DNA of 64,000 bases from Carettochelys insculpta (GCF_033958435.1 NC_134138.1:209941298-210005297); one strand, 5' to 3'. Positions 24,353 to 36,924 are shown, counted from the first letter of the stretch. The notes: a model not told the origin generated them from the sequence alone. Numbers and translations are program-made.

Positions 24353-24830
24353 TAAAATAATAATATGAAAAGATAAAAGATATTGGCTATGTCTACACCA
24401 GCCCCAGAACTTTGAAAGGAGCATGATAATGAACCTAATCAAAAGATGCTAATGAGGCCCCACCATGAATATGCAGTGCCTCATTAGTATAATGGCATCT
24501 GTGGCACTTCAAAAGTGCCGCTTTCAATCGTGCACAGCTCATCTACACGGGGTCCTTTTTTAAAGGACCCCGCACACTTCAAAATGGGAATTAGGGGATT
24601 TTGAAGTGTGTGGGGTCCTTGTGAATAGGACTCCAGGTAGACGAGCCACACACGATTGAAAGCAGCACTTTCGAAGTGCTGCAGGTGCCATTATGCTAAT
24701 GAGGTGCTGCATATTCATGGTGGGGCCTCATTAGCATCTTTTGATTAGGTTCATTATCATGCCCCTTTCAAAGTTCTGGGGCTAGTGTAGACATAGCCAA
24801 TATCTTTTATCTTTTCATATTATTATTTTA
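24353..24830. mobile_element. Palindromic MITE nested in 32-bp perfect inverted arms
   Basis: The inner element is 24385-24798 (GGCTATGTCTACAC..GTGTAGACATAGCC). Immediately outside, 24353-24384 and 24799-24830 are perfect reverse complements for 32 bases (AT-rich). To the left, GTCTATGTCTACAC at 24339-24352 resembles another TIR without a right partner. The inner boundary triplets are ATT and AAT, which are complementary rather than a direct repeat, so this is not a simple TSD insertion. Confidence 0.8.
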
Positions 24831-25139
24831 TGATCATTTGCATGTATAGGATTTTGAATGAGGACAATTATGAAATAGTTAAGTCATGTTCTCTTACTCT
24901 ATTTTAACTGAGTACTTTTCATGAGCAATTAGCAGAGACAGAAATGCTGCTTATCAATTCTATTTAACAAATGAATAACAGATCAGCTGCAACATCTAGA
25001 GCAACCGACTTCTTCCAACACAATATGGTTTCTGGACTATGCAGAGATAAAGTTAACGTCCTGAGGATTCCAGTGCTCTCTTCCATGTTTACTAGCAGGA
25101 CTGGAGTGCCCTGGGAATTCATGGGAGGGAGTATATGAG

Positions 25140-25435
25140 GCCAGGTCTACCCTAGGCATTTAAGTCGATTGTAGATACTCAGCTCTACCTACAGCAATTG
25201 CATAGCTAGAATCGACTTATCTACGATCGACTTACCTCACCGTCCTCACACGGGAAGGTCGACAGGAGAGTTTTTCCTGTTGACCTCCCCTTACTCCTCA
25301 TGACGTTGAGGAGTACAGAGGTTGACTGCCGCCCCAGACAGTTCAATTTTGCACACCCCTACTAGGTGCATGTAATCAAATCCCAGTAGATCAACCCTGA
25401 CCATTTCGATCTTCCACATAGTGAAGACATACAGT
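25140..25435. mobile_element. MITE related to 18060-18310, opposite orientation
   Basis: It contains AGGCCAGGTCTACCCTAGGC, AAGTCGATTGTAGATA, GCATAGCTAGAATCGACTT and GTCGACAGGAG. The right end near 25430 (GTGAAGACATACAGTG) is decayed. Confidence 0.55.
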
Positions 25436-26602
25436 GAGAACGGGCAGTTCCATAAGAGCTGCTGCTGTCCTGTGTCATAGCACTATATTGAGGAACACTC
25501 TGAGGCCTGCGAGTAGTTCAAGACACCTTTTGGCCCTGATGTATTCCCTCCGCTGTTCATAACAGAACTTTTTCTCTTGCTCTTCTGTTTCTGTTTTGAT
25601 TCTTTGCCCTGTTATGGAGATCTGTCTTTGTTTCTGGGAAAGAGAAAAAGAAGAAAAAGGTTGAGGATTTTCTCCTTATGAACTTAAACCTTTTGTCCCC
25701 CTGGAGGTAAAAAACAGATTTTCTCTTGTTTGTTGATTTCTTCTTAGTCCAGAATTTAGTCCAGAATTCCACTTGCCGTGTTTCCAGCTACCTGCTCACT
25801 TTCAGTTACGGCCAGAGCTACTGATGAGGAGCGCAAGGTGGCAGTTGCCCCAGGGCTCAGCGATTTATGGTCTGGGCGATACTAAGGGATCGCTGGGGGC
25901 GATATTAAGGGATCGCTGGGGGGAGGTGCAGTCCACTTGGCGCTGAGGGCTGTCTGTCCCTAGCCCTACTCCTTCTGGCTGAGGCACTGTCCCTTCCAGG
26001 TGGGCCTGGAGCTGAGTCCCCACTACACTGTCACCAGCTCTGGTTATAGCCTTATGGCAGAAATGGTATAGATCAGGGGACAACAATACCAGGCATGGGT
26101 GCCAAGAGTGGTGCACAAACTGATTTTCATCCTTAACGTGAGGCAGGAGCTCAGGCCTGCCCATCCTCCCCCCATGCAGCTGGGAGCTTGCTCAAAGCCA
26201 TGCCATGAGCAGATTAGCAAAACACCAGCTAATGCTACCAACTACCACCAAGCCATTAAAGCTCTGCATCTTCATTTATTTATTAGTGAAGCTGTTGCAA
26301 GTGAGGTCAAGTTTTGGTATTCCTCCTTGGAAAAGTTGCTGTCCCCTGATATAGGTAGTGGGAGATGAGGGAAAGAGTTATTTATGGCAAACAACTCTTG
26401 GAATAAGGAGCAATAAAGGCAACAACTGCTCATTTTCATGCTCAAAAGACATAAAAATGGCACTTTGTCCTAGAATTAAAAAATCCTAATTCTCCCAAAT
26501 TTTAAACTGGCTACTGGGAATAGGGAGATGAATTAATGGAGAAAGGAGAGCAATATGCATGAAGAGACAGGGAGGGGCTGGTGGGGTGCAAAGTTACTGT
26601 AC

Positions 26603-26834
26603 GGCTGTGGCCACACTAGCCTCTCTGAAAATGTGGCACTTCAAAATATGCTAATGAGGCACTGTCATGAATATGCAGTGCCTCATTAGCATAATGGTGG
26701 CCGTGCGGGCTGCAAAGCTGCCAGTTTCTAAACACATGCCACCCGTGTAGCTGGGCAGCCTTTCAAAATGACCCCCCTGAGTTCAAAAACCCCTTCTTCC
26801 CAAAATCAAAGGAGGAGCTAGTGTGGCCACAGCC
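26603..26834. mobile_element. Harbinger-type MITE, TSD TAC
   Basis: The ends are GGCTGTGGCCACACTAGC and GCTAGTGTGGCCACAGCC with TAC on both sides (26600-26602 and 26835-26837). The right half is shortened relative to the left, an internal-deletion variant of the family. Confidence 0.85.
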
Positions 26835-29800
26835 TACAAGGATAACTTGTCAGATGCTAACAGACACCATGCAGGAATCAGGGCTGAAGGGTCTGTCAAA
26901 GGACATAATACTCTATACAAACAAGTTGGAGCAAAGCTAATAAATCGGCATTCAAATGATTCTAATGACAGATAAAAAGTGCACTTCAGGACGCAAGAGG
27001 CAAAGTGAATTTCTGTGGGGACACAGAGAATGAGAGAAATTAGGCATTATATCAGTAATGTGATTGCTACACTAGAGCATTAAAGGTTCTCTAATGTTAC
27101 TGAGTGAGTGAGTATGGTGTGAATGCAGTCACTGCCCATGACTCAGTCACTGCCACGCACAAGATACTGTGCGCCACCACGTTAATTGGAAGAGTAGCCA
27201 CTGTGGAAGGGTAATACAAGAAGAAAATCATGAAGGCGGTTGTCAGATCTGGTGATGTCCAACTGAGCTAAACTACAAGTGCAGGGACTAGGAAGCTGTT
27301 GCTTGTAGTGTAGCATCAGAAGCGGACAGCAGGTGCGGGCTTCTGTTCTTATGTGTGTCTGCATCTACCCTTTTCTAAATCACTAGTAACAGCCACAAGG
27401 AAGGGTGGGACAGTTGCGGTAAGCAGAGCTGGCATGAGGAAAGGCACCAGAAACTTGATTCTAAGTGTTGTGCTCATTCTTCTAATAAATAAAGGAAGAG
27501 AAACAATACTCTGTAACCTTTGAAATGAGTCCAATCAAAACCAACTGTGTCTCGAATTTTGACTCCTAAATATTGAGCATTAGCCATTCACAAACTCTCC
27601 ATGCACCAAGAATTATTCATATGCATTCCTTGGCAGGCAATTTCAAAAAAAAAATTGAAAAAAATCACAAGCTGCTTGTGGACAGTTCACACACAGAGAA
27701 AATGAGGCAAAATTTGCTCAATAAATTAATTACTTAGAATTATTTTGCTCCACTCTATTAGAAATCCCCGTCCTGAAGAAACTACCATCTACGTACAACA
27801 CCTCTATGACAGACTGTGTCTCCTCAACATACTGCATTTATTTGTGCCTTTAGACTAGTAATTTCTTGGCTCAGCAGCTTGTGATCTTTGGCTAATATAT
27901 TTTGCACATTCTAAAGCACAATTTACTGCTATGTTGCTGTGTGAATACTGCAGCAAGGACCCCTCTAACCACTGCGTCTTTGGGGCCAGCAGCCCTCTCC
28001 CCTCATCAGGTGTCAGGCTAGAAGCTAGCTCCTGGGGCAGGATTCTAGCTGCTCTCTTTGGGCTCCTTTCCCCTGCTATCCCCAACTCACAACAGCTAGT
28101 GCTGCTGGTGTCTCCTTCTTTCTTTCTTTTCATTTCATTTCACGTTGTCTCATCTCGTCTCCCTCAAGCCATCCTCTAACTAGGGCAGCTTGAATAGGGC
28201 CTCCCACAGGCTTTCAACAGGCCTCTGAGTGGAACCAGCTGGTCCTTATCTGCCTGGGACGGTTCCCTTCCCACTGCTCCTGATTGCCCTTCAGCAATCC
28301 ACCTCCTATTAGCCTCCTTACTCCTTACTCCTTTTGGGGCTGCTTTCCCCTTCCTGTAGTAGCCCGCTAAACTGACCCTGCCACTCTTCTGATATATCTA
28401 ATACACTAAATCCAGAGAGACACTTCAAGCCTCTCCTTTAGCTGGCCAATGGGTGCCAGAGGATTCCAGGGGAAGGCAGGAGGAATGATCAATTGTCCAT
28501 TGATGAATGTCTCCTTTCTTTGTTACTGGGATTGTCCCCACCAAGTTCCCCTACCCGTTGATATTGGTGGGTGGCACACATTTCTCTAAAGTCAAAACAA
28601 GGCATTTCAGAATATTTTGTTTCACAAAATTCTTCAAGATTTCTTCTTTATGTTCTGATTCAGAACAAAATAAAAATTTCAAAATCTTGGAATTTCCCAT
28701 GGGACAGAATTCCTTTTTCCTACCACCTCTATTCTGTCACTCTCTTTAATCTGACATTTTTGATCTCTAGCACATACTGCATTGTGTCTACAATATCTCC
28801 ATATTATCATGTTCTTTAATTCAGTGTTTACATCTTAAAGTCCTAATCATGATTTTATGATAAACCTTTTTGATTAGGAAAGAGGGACCGTATTTGAAGT
28901 GACAGCTAGAAAGATTGATGATACTGAAGGGGGAAATTACTTGGTACAATTTGGACAACATAATATGGTTAGAAGTGAAGATAACAGAATGATAAAGAGT
29001 AGAAATATTTTTGAAAGATTATGAAAAAGAGCCTATGGAGAGAGGAAAGAACAAAGATAACATAAGGATGGCAGAATTCTGCCACTGTTGACTTTTCCTG
29101 TCAATCAAAAATATTGTTATGTTTGAACTTGACACCAGCTACAGTTCAGTTATGGCTTTAATTATCTCTTTACCAGCAGCCACACTGCTTAGAACTTTTT
29201 GTACTGAGGGATTTGCTTCAAACGTTCAAATACAAATCACAATGGAGGCAGTGTGCTATATACTCAAAAAAAATCCAATGATCCACTTGGAACACGGAAA
29301 TAACATTTTGGAACACAGAAATAATATCTTAGCCTTACAGTTTTAATTTTTCTCCTTCTCTGTTGAGATTCCTTTCAGACCTTCATTTCCCCCAAAGAAG
29401 TTGGACCCCTAATATGAGTTGAGATATATTGTTAAGATTCAAGGATACATGCAAAAACACCATGAAAAAATTCAACATTGATCCAAAATCCTGGGAATCT
29501 ACTTCATCAGATCAAAATACCTGGTGATGGCTGTTACAACAGGGCACATCATCCTTTGATAGTATATGTGCAAGCCATGCAAAAGAACTTAATCTTAGAA
29601 GGAAAAACTCTCAGACTCAAGAATTAGGAAGTAGACTGACGTGGTTATTGCAGTCGACCATGCAAATCCAATATTGGACAGATAAGCCGCAAGAGAAGTT
29701 GCAAACTCAAACACTGCCCATAGATCCTCACCGCCGCTGCTAACAATTGCCTCTCGAGGTGAAAAGGGGCCATATTCATATTGTTAAGTAGACAGCTCTC

Positions 29801-30442
29801 CATAAAGGCTCCACTGTAGTGGTACATGAGTGGGATCACACTTGAGCTGTGTCTACACTACAAAGTTTTGTTGACAGAAGGCTAAAAAGTTTTGTTGACA
29901 GGAGAGGCCTTCTGTCAACAAAACTAGGGAACATACATATTACAAAAACTAAGGAACATCCATATTACAAGCTTTGCGCCTGGGTGCTTGCGAACAGGGT
30001 GAGTGCTAACAGGAGGGAGTTTTGAGAGGCTCTCCTGGAGGAGGAGAAGGAAGGAGCAAACTAAAGCACCTTGGGATAAGTGGCTGCTTGTGTTTGGGGG
30101 TTCTGGGCTCGTGTTTGTTTGTTTGTTTAGTTTGCTGAGCTGAGTGTTTGTTTGAAAGGCCGTGTGCTCAGGCAGGCAGTTGGAAGCGGTGAGTCTTGAT
30201 TAGGTTTGAATTGAAACACCGTGTGCTGATTGGCTGAGCTGTAGGCAGAGGGAGGAGCTATCAGGGAGGCCGAGCACTTAAACCACGCTAGTAAGTGACC
30301 AGGGTGAGTGCTAACAGGAGGGAGTTTTGAGAGGGGAGTTTAGAGGGAGCCAGTGACTTCTATTGCCCTTAAACTTAAATCCTTTATAACAACCTCTATC
30401 TGAAACATTTAATTAAACCCTCATATATAATTAGAGTAGGAA

Positions 30443-31366
30443 ATGGAGGCAGAAGCCCAGCAGCAGAGTGGGGGCTATCCTGTTTATTGTGTCGAGTGCA
30501 ATATGTATGACTACCTACCCTGTGGGCGGGTGGCGTATGTGTGCGCTCGATGCAAGGAGCTCCTGGCCCTCAGAGACCGAGTGCATGCTTTGGAGGCCAG
30601 GGTGGTTGAACTGGAGGAGCTAAGGAAGGCAGAGGTGTTTGTTGATGAGACTTTCCGGGACATAGTAGGGCTGTCCCACCTCCAATCTGACAGTCCTGAT
30701 GCTGTTACGGAGGATGAAAGGCTCAGGGAAGGAGAGCAGTCAATGGGAGCAGAGGGAAACCATCCCATAGTTGGGACCCTCCTTCCAGAGGGTGCTATGG
30801 TATCCTCTCGCGCCGAGCATACTTCTCCAGGGGAGGGAGCACCAGCTGTTAGGAAGAAGCAGGTTTTAGTAGTGGGGGATTCGATCATTAGAAATATAGA
30901 TAGTTGGGTTTGTGATGACCGGGAGAACCATATGGTGACTTGCCTGCCTGGTGCGAAGGTTGCGGATCTCTCGAGGCATCTAGACAGACTTATGGGCAGT
31001 GCTGGGGAGGAGCCGGTGGTCGTGGTACATGTCGGTACCAATGACATAGGGAAAGGTAGAAGAGATGTTCTGGAGGCCAAATTTAGGTTACTAGGAAAGA
31101 GACTGAAATCCAGAACATCTATGGTGGCATTCTCTGAAATGCTTCCAGTTCCACGCGCAGGGCCAGATAGACGGAAAGAACTTCAGAGTCTCAATGCGTG
31201 GACGAGACGATGGTGTAGGGAAGAGGGGTTTAGATTTATTAGGAACTGGGGACACTTTTGGGGTAGGGGGAGCCTATACAGGAATGATGGGCTCCACCTA
31301 AATCAAGGTGGATCCAGACTGCTGGCATTAAACATTAAAAAGGTCGTAGAGCAGTTTTTAAACTAA
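30443..31366 (+). CDS. CR1 ORF1 protein with SGNH/GDSL esterase domain
   Basis: The ORF is intact at 307 codons. The N-terminus has a Cys-rich knuckle (CVECNMYDYLPC then CARC, residues about 16-38), followed by a short coiled coil rich in Leu/Glu (about 40-65) and a low-complexity linker. Residues about 140-305 form an SGNH hydrolase fold: VVGDSIIRN with the nucleophile Ser, HVGTNDI with the oxyanion Gly/Asn, and DGLHLN near the end with the Asp-His pair. Esterase-bearing ORF1 proteins are typical of CR1 elements and are thought to act in RNP formation. All catalytic residues appear present. ORF2 starts 35 nt downstream. Confidence 0.85.
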   Translation: MEAEAQQQSGGYPVYCVECNMYDYLPCGRVAYVCARCKELLALRDRVHALEARVVELEELRKAEVFVDETFRDIVGLSHLQSDSPDAVTEDERLREGEQSMGAEGNHPIVGTLLPEGAMVSSRAEHTSPGEGAPAVRKKQVLVVGDSIIRNIDSWVCDDRENHMVTCLPGAKVADLSRHLDRLMGSAGEEPVVVVHVGTNDIGKGRRDVLEAKFRLLGKRLKSRTSMVAFSEMLPVPRAGPDRRKELQSLNAWTRRWCREEGFRFIRNWGHFWGRGSLYRNDGLHLNQGGSRLLALNIKKVVEQFLN

Positions 31367-31401
31367 GAGGTGGGGGAAAGCCGACTGGTGCGGGGGAGCA
31401 C

Positions 31402-34400
31402 GTGGATCGGACAGAGACTTCTCTTACACGAGGCTCCTTAGATAGGGATTCCCTAGAAGTTAGTCAGATAGGGAACGTGGGAAATAATATATGGGCAAGA
31501 TCAGATATGAAACAATCGCATATAAAAAAATCCAACGCGTCTGTGAAAGGCGGACATATAAATAGTGGTAGTTTTTTAAAGTGCTTTTACACAAATGCTA
31601 GGAGTCTGTCTAATAAGATGGGTGAACTGGAGTACCTCATATCAAAGGAGGAAGTTGACATAATAGGCATCACAGAAACATGATGGAATGAGGACAATCA
31701 GTGGGACACTATCATACCGGGATATAAATTATATCGGAAAGACAGAACAGGCCGTGAGGGTGGCAGAGTGGTACTGTATGTGAAGGATAATATAGAATCA
31801 AATGAAGCAAAAATCCCGAAGGAATCAAAAGGTTCTATAGAATCATTATGGATAACAATTCATTCCTCTAATATGAATATGGCATTAGGAATATATTACC
31901 GACCACCTAACCAGGACAGTGATAGTGATGCTGAAATGTTAAGGGAGATTAGAAAGGCTATAAAAATAAAAAACACAGTAATAATAGGAGATTTCAATTA
32001 TCCCCATATTGATTGGGTACATGTCACCTCAGGACGGGATTCAGAGATTAAATTTCTTGATGCCTTAAATGACTGCTTCTTGGAGCAGCTAGTACAGGAA
32101 CCCACAAGGGGAGAGTCAATTCTCGATCTAGTCCTGACTGGAACGCAGGATCTGGTCCAAGAGGTAACTGTTACTGGACCGCTTGGAAATAGTGACCACA
32201 ATATAATAACTTTTAATAGTCCTGTGTTGGGAAGAACACCGCAGCGGTCAAACACTCCGGCATTTAATTTCAAAAAGGGGAATTACACTAAAATGAGGAA
32301 GCTAGTTAAACAGAAACTAAAAGGTAGAGTAACTAAACTAAAATCCCTGGAAGCTGCATGGAAACTGTTTAAAGACACCATACTAGAGGCCCAACTTAAA
32401 TGTATACCCCAAATAAACAAACACAGTAAGAGACATAACAAAGAACCACCATGGCTTAACAGCCATGTTAAAAAGGCAGTGAGAGAGAAAAGGGCAGCTT
32501 TTAAAAAGTGGAAGTCAAATCCTAGTGAGGAAAATAGAAAGGAACATAAACACTCCCAAATTAAGTGTCATAATGTAGTGAGAAAAGCCAAAAAAGATTT
32601 TGAGGAACAGCTAGCAAAAATTCAAAAAATGATAGTAAAATGTTTTTTAAATACATTAGAAGCAGGAAGCCCACTAAAAAAGCAGTGGGGCCCTTGGACA
32701 ATAAAGATATAAAAGGAGTGATCAAGGAAGACAGTGCCATTGCGGAGCCATTAAATGATTTCTTTGCTCAGTCTTCACGGCTGAGGATGTTACAGAGGTT
32801 CCTAAATCTGAGCCAGCCTTTTTAGGTGACAAATCTGAGGAACTCTCCCAGATTGAAGTGACATTAGAGGAGGTTTTGGAGTTAATTGATAAGCTGAATA
32901 GTAACAAGTCTCCAGGACCAGACGGTATTCACCCAAGGGTTCTGAAAGAACTCAAATGTGAAATTGCGGAGTTATTAACAGTGGTTTGTAACCTATACTT
33001 TAAATCCATTTCGGTACCCAATGACTGGAAGATGGCCAATATAATGCCAATATTTAAAAAAGACCGTAGAGGAGACCCTGGCAATTATAGGCCGATAAGT
33101 TTAACATCAGTACCAGGCAAATTAGTAGAAACAATAGTAAAGAATAAAATTGCAAGGCATGTAGAAGAGCACGAATTGTTGGGCAAAAGTCAGCATGGTT
33201 TCTGCAGAGGGAAATCGTGTCTAACTAATCTATTAGAATTCTTTGAAGGGGTTAATAAACATGCGGACAAGGGGCACTCAGTGGCCATAATATACCTAGA
33301 TTTCCAGAAAGCCTTTGACACAGTCCCACACCAAAGGCTTTTATGCAAATTAGGCGGTCATGGGATAGGAGGAAAGATCCTTTCATGGATCGGGAATTGG
33401 TTAAAAGACAGAAAACAAAGGGTTGGAATAAATGGTAAATTTTCACAATGGAGGGGGGTAACTAGTGGTGTTCCCAAGGGGTCAGTCCTGGGACCGATCC
33501 TGTTCAACTTGTTCATCAATGATCTAGAAAATGAGGTAAGCAGTGAGGTGGCAAAGTTTGCAGATGACACCAAGTTGTTCAGGACAGTCAAAACCAAAAG
33601 GAATTGTGAAGAACTACAAAAAGATATCAGCAAACTGAGTGATTGGGCAGCAAAATGGCAAATGAAATTTAATGTGGGTAAGTGTAAGGTAATGTACATT
33701 GGAAAAAATAACCCAAATTACACGTACAACATGATGGGGTCAAATTTAGCTACGACAGATCAGGAAAGGGATCTTGGAGTTATAGTGGATAGTTCTCTGA
33801 AGACATCCACGCAGTGTGCAGCGGCAGTTAGTAAAGCAAATAGGATGTTAGGAATTATTAAAAAAGGGATAGATAATAAGACAAAAGATATCATACTTCC
33901 CCTATATAAAACTATGGTACGCCCACATCTTGAGTACTGCATGCAGATGTGGTCTCCTCACCTCAAAAAAGATATACTGGCATTAGAAAAGGTTCAGAAA
34001 AGGGCGACTAAGATGATTAGGGGTTTGGAACGGGTCCCATATGGGGAGAGGCTAGAGAGACTGGGACTTTTCAGTCTGGAAAAGAGGCGATTGAGGGGCG
34101 ATATGATAGAGGTATATAAAATCATGAATGGTGTGGAGAAAGTGAATATAGAAAAATTATTTACCTTTTCCCATAATACAAGAACTAGGGGACACCAAAT
34201 GAAATTGATGGGTAGTAGGTTCAAAACTAATAAAAGGAAATTTTTCTTCACACAGCACACAGTCAACCTGTGGAACTCCTTGCTGGAGGAGGCTGTGAAG
34301 GCCAGGACTCTATTAGGGTTTAAAAAAGAGCTCGATAAATTTTTGCAGGTTACGTACATAAATGGCTATCAGCCAGGGGTAAAGTATGGTGCCCTAGCCT

Positions 34401-34534
34401 TCAGTACAAGGGCAGGAGATGGATGGCAGGAGATAAATCACTTGATCTTTGTCTTCTGTTCTCCTTCTCTGGGGCACCTGGCATTGGCCACTGTCGGCAG
34501 ACGGGATACTGGGCTGGATGGACCTTTGGTCTGA
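31402..34534 (+). pseudogene. CR1 ORF2 endonuclease-reverse transcriptase, three lesions
   Basis: ORF2 copies the element RNA at a nicked target. An APE-type endonuclease domain begins with NARSLSNKMGELEYLI (about 31594) and includes GDFNYPHIDW and a GNSDHN motif. The RT domain has [37 protein letters not shown] and the catalytic FADDTK (33558-33575), then the C-terminal CR1 tail. Breaks: an in-frame TGA at 31681-31683 after ITET, a one-base shift near 32640, and another near 32769. The largest uninterrupted piece is 32858-34534. The protein is inactive as it stands, but the catalytic residues I can see are intact. Confidence 0.85.
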
Positions 34535-35738
34535 CCCAGTATGGCCATTCTTATGTTCTTATGTTCTATCTGGAATCTGTTGACAGAACGCAACTTTTTC
34601 CTGGCAGTTATGTCTTGAAAGTTGGAGGCATAGTGCCCCTGTAGACAGATTCCGTTGACAGAAAAATAGTGTAGACTCTCCCAGGGGCCCTCTATCTACA
34701 GAGAGGGATTCTGGTTCACTGGGCAGCCCTGTTTGCAGATCTGCTGGCTGGCCGTTCTGTTGACAGAGGAGTGGGCAGTCTGGCCACTCTGTCAACAGAG
34801 GGCATCAATGTGGAGAGCCCCTATTACGTGTGGACATGTTCTGTAGACAGAGGTTCTGTCAGGAAATACCTGTCAACAGTGATTTCTGTCAACAGATCTC
34901 TGTAGCATCGACACAGCTTTGGAATATTAGTGGATTTCAACCTCTGCTTTCCATCTAACGCTACTCACAAACGTGTATTGTAAACTTGAAGCAAGTATCC
35001 AGAAAAGGTTTGAATGAACTTCCATTGTGCAATGGTTATTTATGTTTTTCCTTTTCCCTTTGTACAGCCTTAATTATAAAATATTCCTTATGCCTCCTCT
35101 CTGCTTTTCTCCTGGTTGGATGGAAGACATTAAACAGTGTTTGCACCAAACCCCTGTTGTGAACAAAGAGAGTGTCAATTTCTAGCAATTTCCGCTGACT
35201 TTGAACAGTGATTATTGAGATCAGCTATTTGAAAGTCAATCTTCTGTACTCCAGACTGTTTTGTGCTGACTACAGCAATACAGTCACAGCATGAAAGAAA
35301 ACTGCTGTTTCTCACTTCATTAAAATCTGATTGATCCAAACATTCTGGGCTAACAGCAAATTTGAATAGCCTAGCCTTTTTTCTCACCTGATATCTATAT
35401 CCACAATAAATGATTACTCTTAATTTTTATTTTTCTTCATTCTTTATTTGTATTACAGGCTTGAAGCCCAGACTGAGATGGGGGCCTCATTGTGCTATGT
35501 TGTTATAAATGCATAACATACAATGTAGCCCGTGATATTGTACACAGTGATGGTGTGTTCATGTTTGAAGAGCAAAATAAAATGAAACAGCTCAGTTATG
35601 CTCCTGGTTTCATCTGTATAAAACTGGAATAATTCCAGTAATGTAAAAATGTATGTACAGGAGATACCTGTGAGCAGAAATTGTTGGGACATGTTTTTTG
35701 ATCCAGGATTTGTACTATGGTCAATGTTCTGCTCACAC

Positions 35739-35903
35739 ATCTTAATGACTCAGAAGAGTAGCCATGTTAATCTGTAGCTTCACAGAAACAAGCAGTCATG
35801 TAGTATTTTAAAGGCTCACAGGTTTATTTATTATTTTATAATAAATAAAACCGTTAGTCTTTAAGATGCTACATGATTGCTTGTTTTTTGAGATCTTAAT
35901 GAC
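35739..35903. mobile_element. Penelope 3'-end inverted pair with 11-bp TSD
   Basis: An 11-bp repeat ATCTTAATGAC flanks the insert (35739-35749 and 35893-35903). Inside, a minus-strand 3' end (AGTAGCCATGTTAATCTGTA, then AAGCAGTCATGTAG) faces a plus-strand copy (GTTAGTCTTTAAGATGCTAC then ATGATTGCTTG). The same back-to-back structure occurs at 62662-62782, suggesting a recurrent 5'-inversion mode of insertion. Confidence 0.7.
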
Positions 35904-36029
35904 AGATTGTATCTTTGATATTCTGCTCTCCCCTCAAAAGAGCTTGTTTTCAAGAAGTAGAATATCACAGTCAAGATTGTCCATGCAGCTCTGAGAATAG
36001 CATTTTACCTTTAGGTACCATTATTATGC

Positions 36030-36130
36030 CAGACCAGGGGACTGCAACCTGAGGCTCCAGAGCCACATGCTGCTGTTTAAGGACTTCTTTGTGGCTCCCA
36101 ACGCTATAATTGCAAAGTAAAAAAACAACC
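36030..36130. mobile_element. hAT-type end fragment
   Basis: GGGGACTGCAACCTGAGGCT and CAGAGCCACATGCTGCTG are the recurrent end block of hAT non-autonomous repeats. A comparable AGAGCCACATGTGGCTAGTG block occurs at 50724-50750. Confidence 0.4.
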
Positions 36131-36596
36131 CTCCTGATTATTTTTGATAAATGGTGAACATCTAAAAGCCCCCAAAAGAACATCTCATATCTAAATAGCA
36201 AATTATATGTGATTTCAAAACATTGGATAATTTCCCCTACCATCCTCCAGAGAGACAGAAAGTTCAGGAGTGAAAGTCAGGCGGACAGCAGTACAAACAC
36301 ACACATAAAGTGTGAGGAAACAGAATATGTAAAAAGTTTGTGAATGTCCTGCAGTAAACAAATATTGCATTACAAATCATTGTGTGTGCATGCTTCTTAA
36401 AATAGGGGTTACAAAAAGTATGCTTTAATTTTATTTATTAAGGACTGTCTCATATTCACGTGCATGGTGAGTTGAATTATTGAGATTTTTCCAACTATTT
36501 TGGTTGCCATCCCCTGTACTAGAGTCTTTGGGTTATTTGGTAATAAAAAAAAGGAGTGAATGAGAGCATTGCTGAGTACCTTAGAGTTCAATAATA

Positions 36597-36923
36597 CAGG
36601 TTGAACCTCTCTAGTCCAGCCCAATCTCATCCAGCAACATCCATAATTGATCATGATTTTAGTTAGCCAGACAACAACTTACAATGGGTATGGCCAAGTC
36701 TCCTGTGGTCCCATAAGGTTTGTTTACAGCCAGCAGTCCTGCCTCTCAGTGTTCTGTGCTGTTATTTAGCTGTAATTTACCCCTAAATATCTTCTATGAG
36801 CCTAGTAGGTAGTGGAAGTATTTGTAATGCTGCAAGACAACATTGACCTTCTGTGGTCCAGCAAATTCTCTCATTCAGCTCTGGTCAGGTCCCAAGGGTG
36901 CCAGAGTAGAGAGGTTCAACCTG
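36597..36923. mobile_element. pogo/Tigger-type MITE, TSD TA
   Basis: Ends CAGGTTGAACCTCTCTAG and GAGAGGTTCAACCTG are inverted repeats, flanked by TA at 36595-36596 and 36924-36925. TA duplication and the CAGGTTGA..CCTCT terminus are typical of pogo/Tigger elements. No coding capacity. Confidence 0.8.
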
Positions 36924-36924
36924 T

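Larger units (their letters stand above)
24840..29840. other. Mostly unclassified non-coding DNA
   Basis: Only the MITEs at 25140 and 26603 are recognised. The rest is AT-rich, with a (GAGT)n tract near 27100 and CTTT/ATTT tracts near 28115-28140. No exon is supported. Confidence 0.5.
29970..34565 (+). mobile_element. Near-full-length CR1 LINE retrotransposon
   Basis: The order is 5' UTR, ORF1, ORF2 and a 3' end with tandem TTCTTATG-type octamers at 34549-34566, the usual CR1 terminus. The leader contains two copies of a CAGGGTGAGTGCTAACAGG-type block about 300 bp apart (near 29996 and 30300), which may be duplicated promoter units. Total length is about 4.6 kb against 4-5 kb for a full CR1. 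The 5' boundary is approximate. Damage is slight: one stop and two single-base shifts in ORF2, none in ORF1. The copy is therefore young compared with the CR1 pieces at 3.4, 20.6 and 41.8 kb. Confidence 0.85.
29845..34918. mobile_element. MITE interrupted by a CR1 LINE
   Basis: The outer ends are AGCTGTGTCTACAC at 29845 and GTAGCATCGACACAGCT ending at 34918, imperfect inverted repeats, flanked by a 3-bp direct repeat TTG (29842-29844 and 34919-34921). The remaining MITE sequence is full of GTTGACAGA/TCTGTCAAC motifs (29876-29930 and 34577-34900). The middle is replaced by the CR1 at about 29970-34565. The 3-bp duplication and TIR resemble the Harbinger-type elements in the window, but the internal motif is different. 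Confidence 0.7.
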
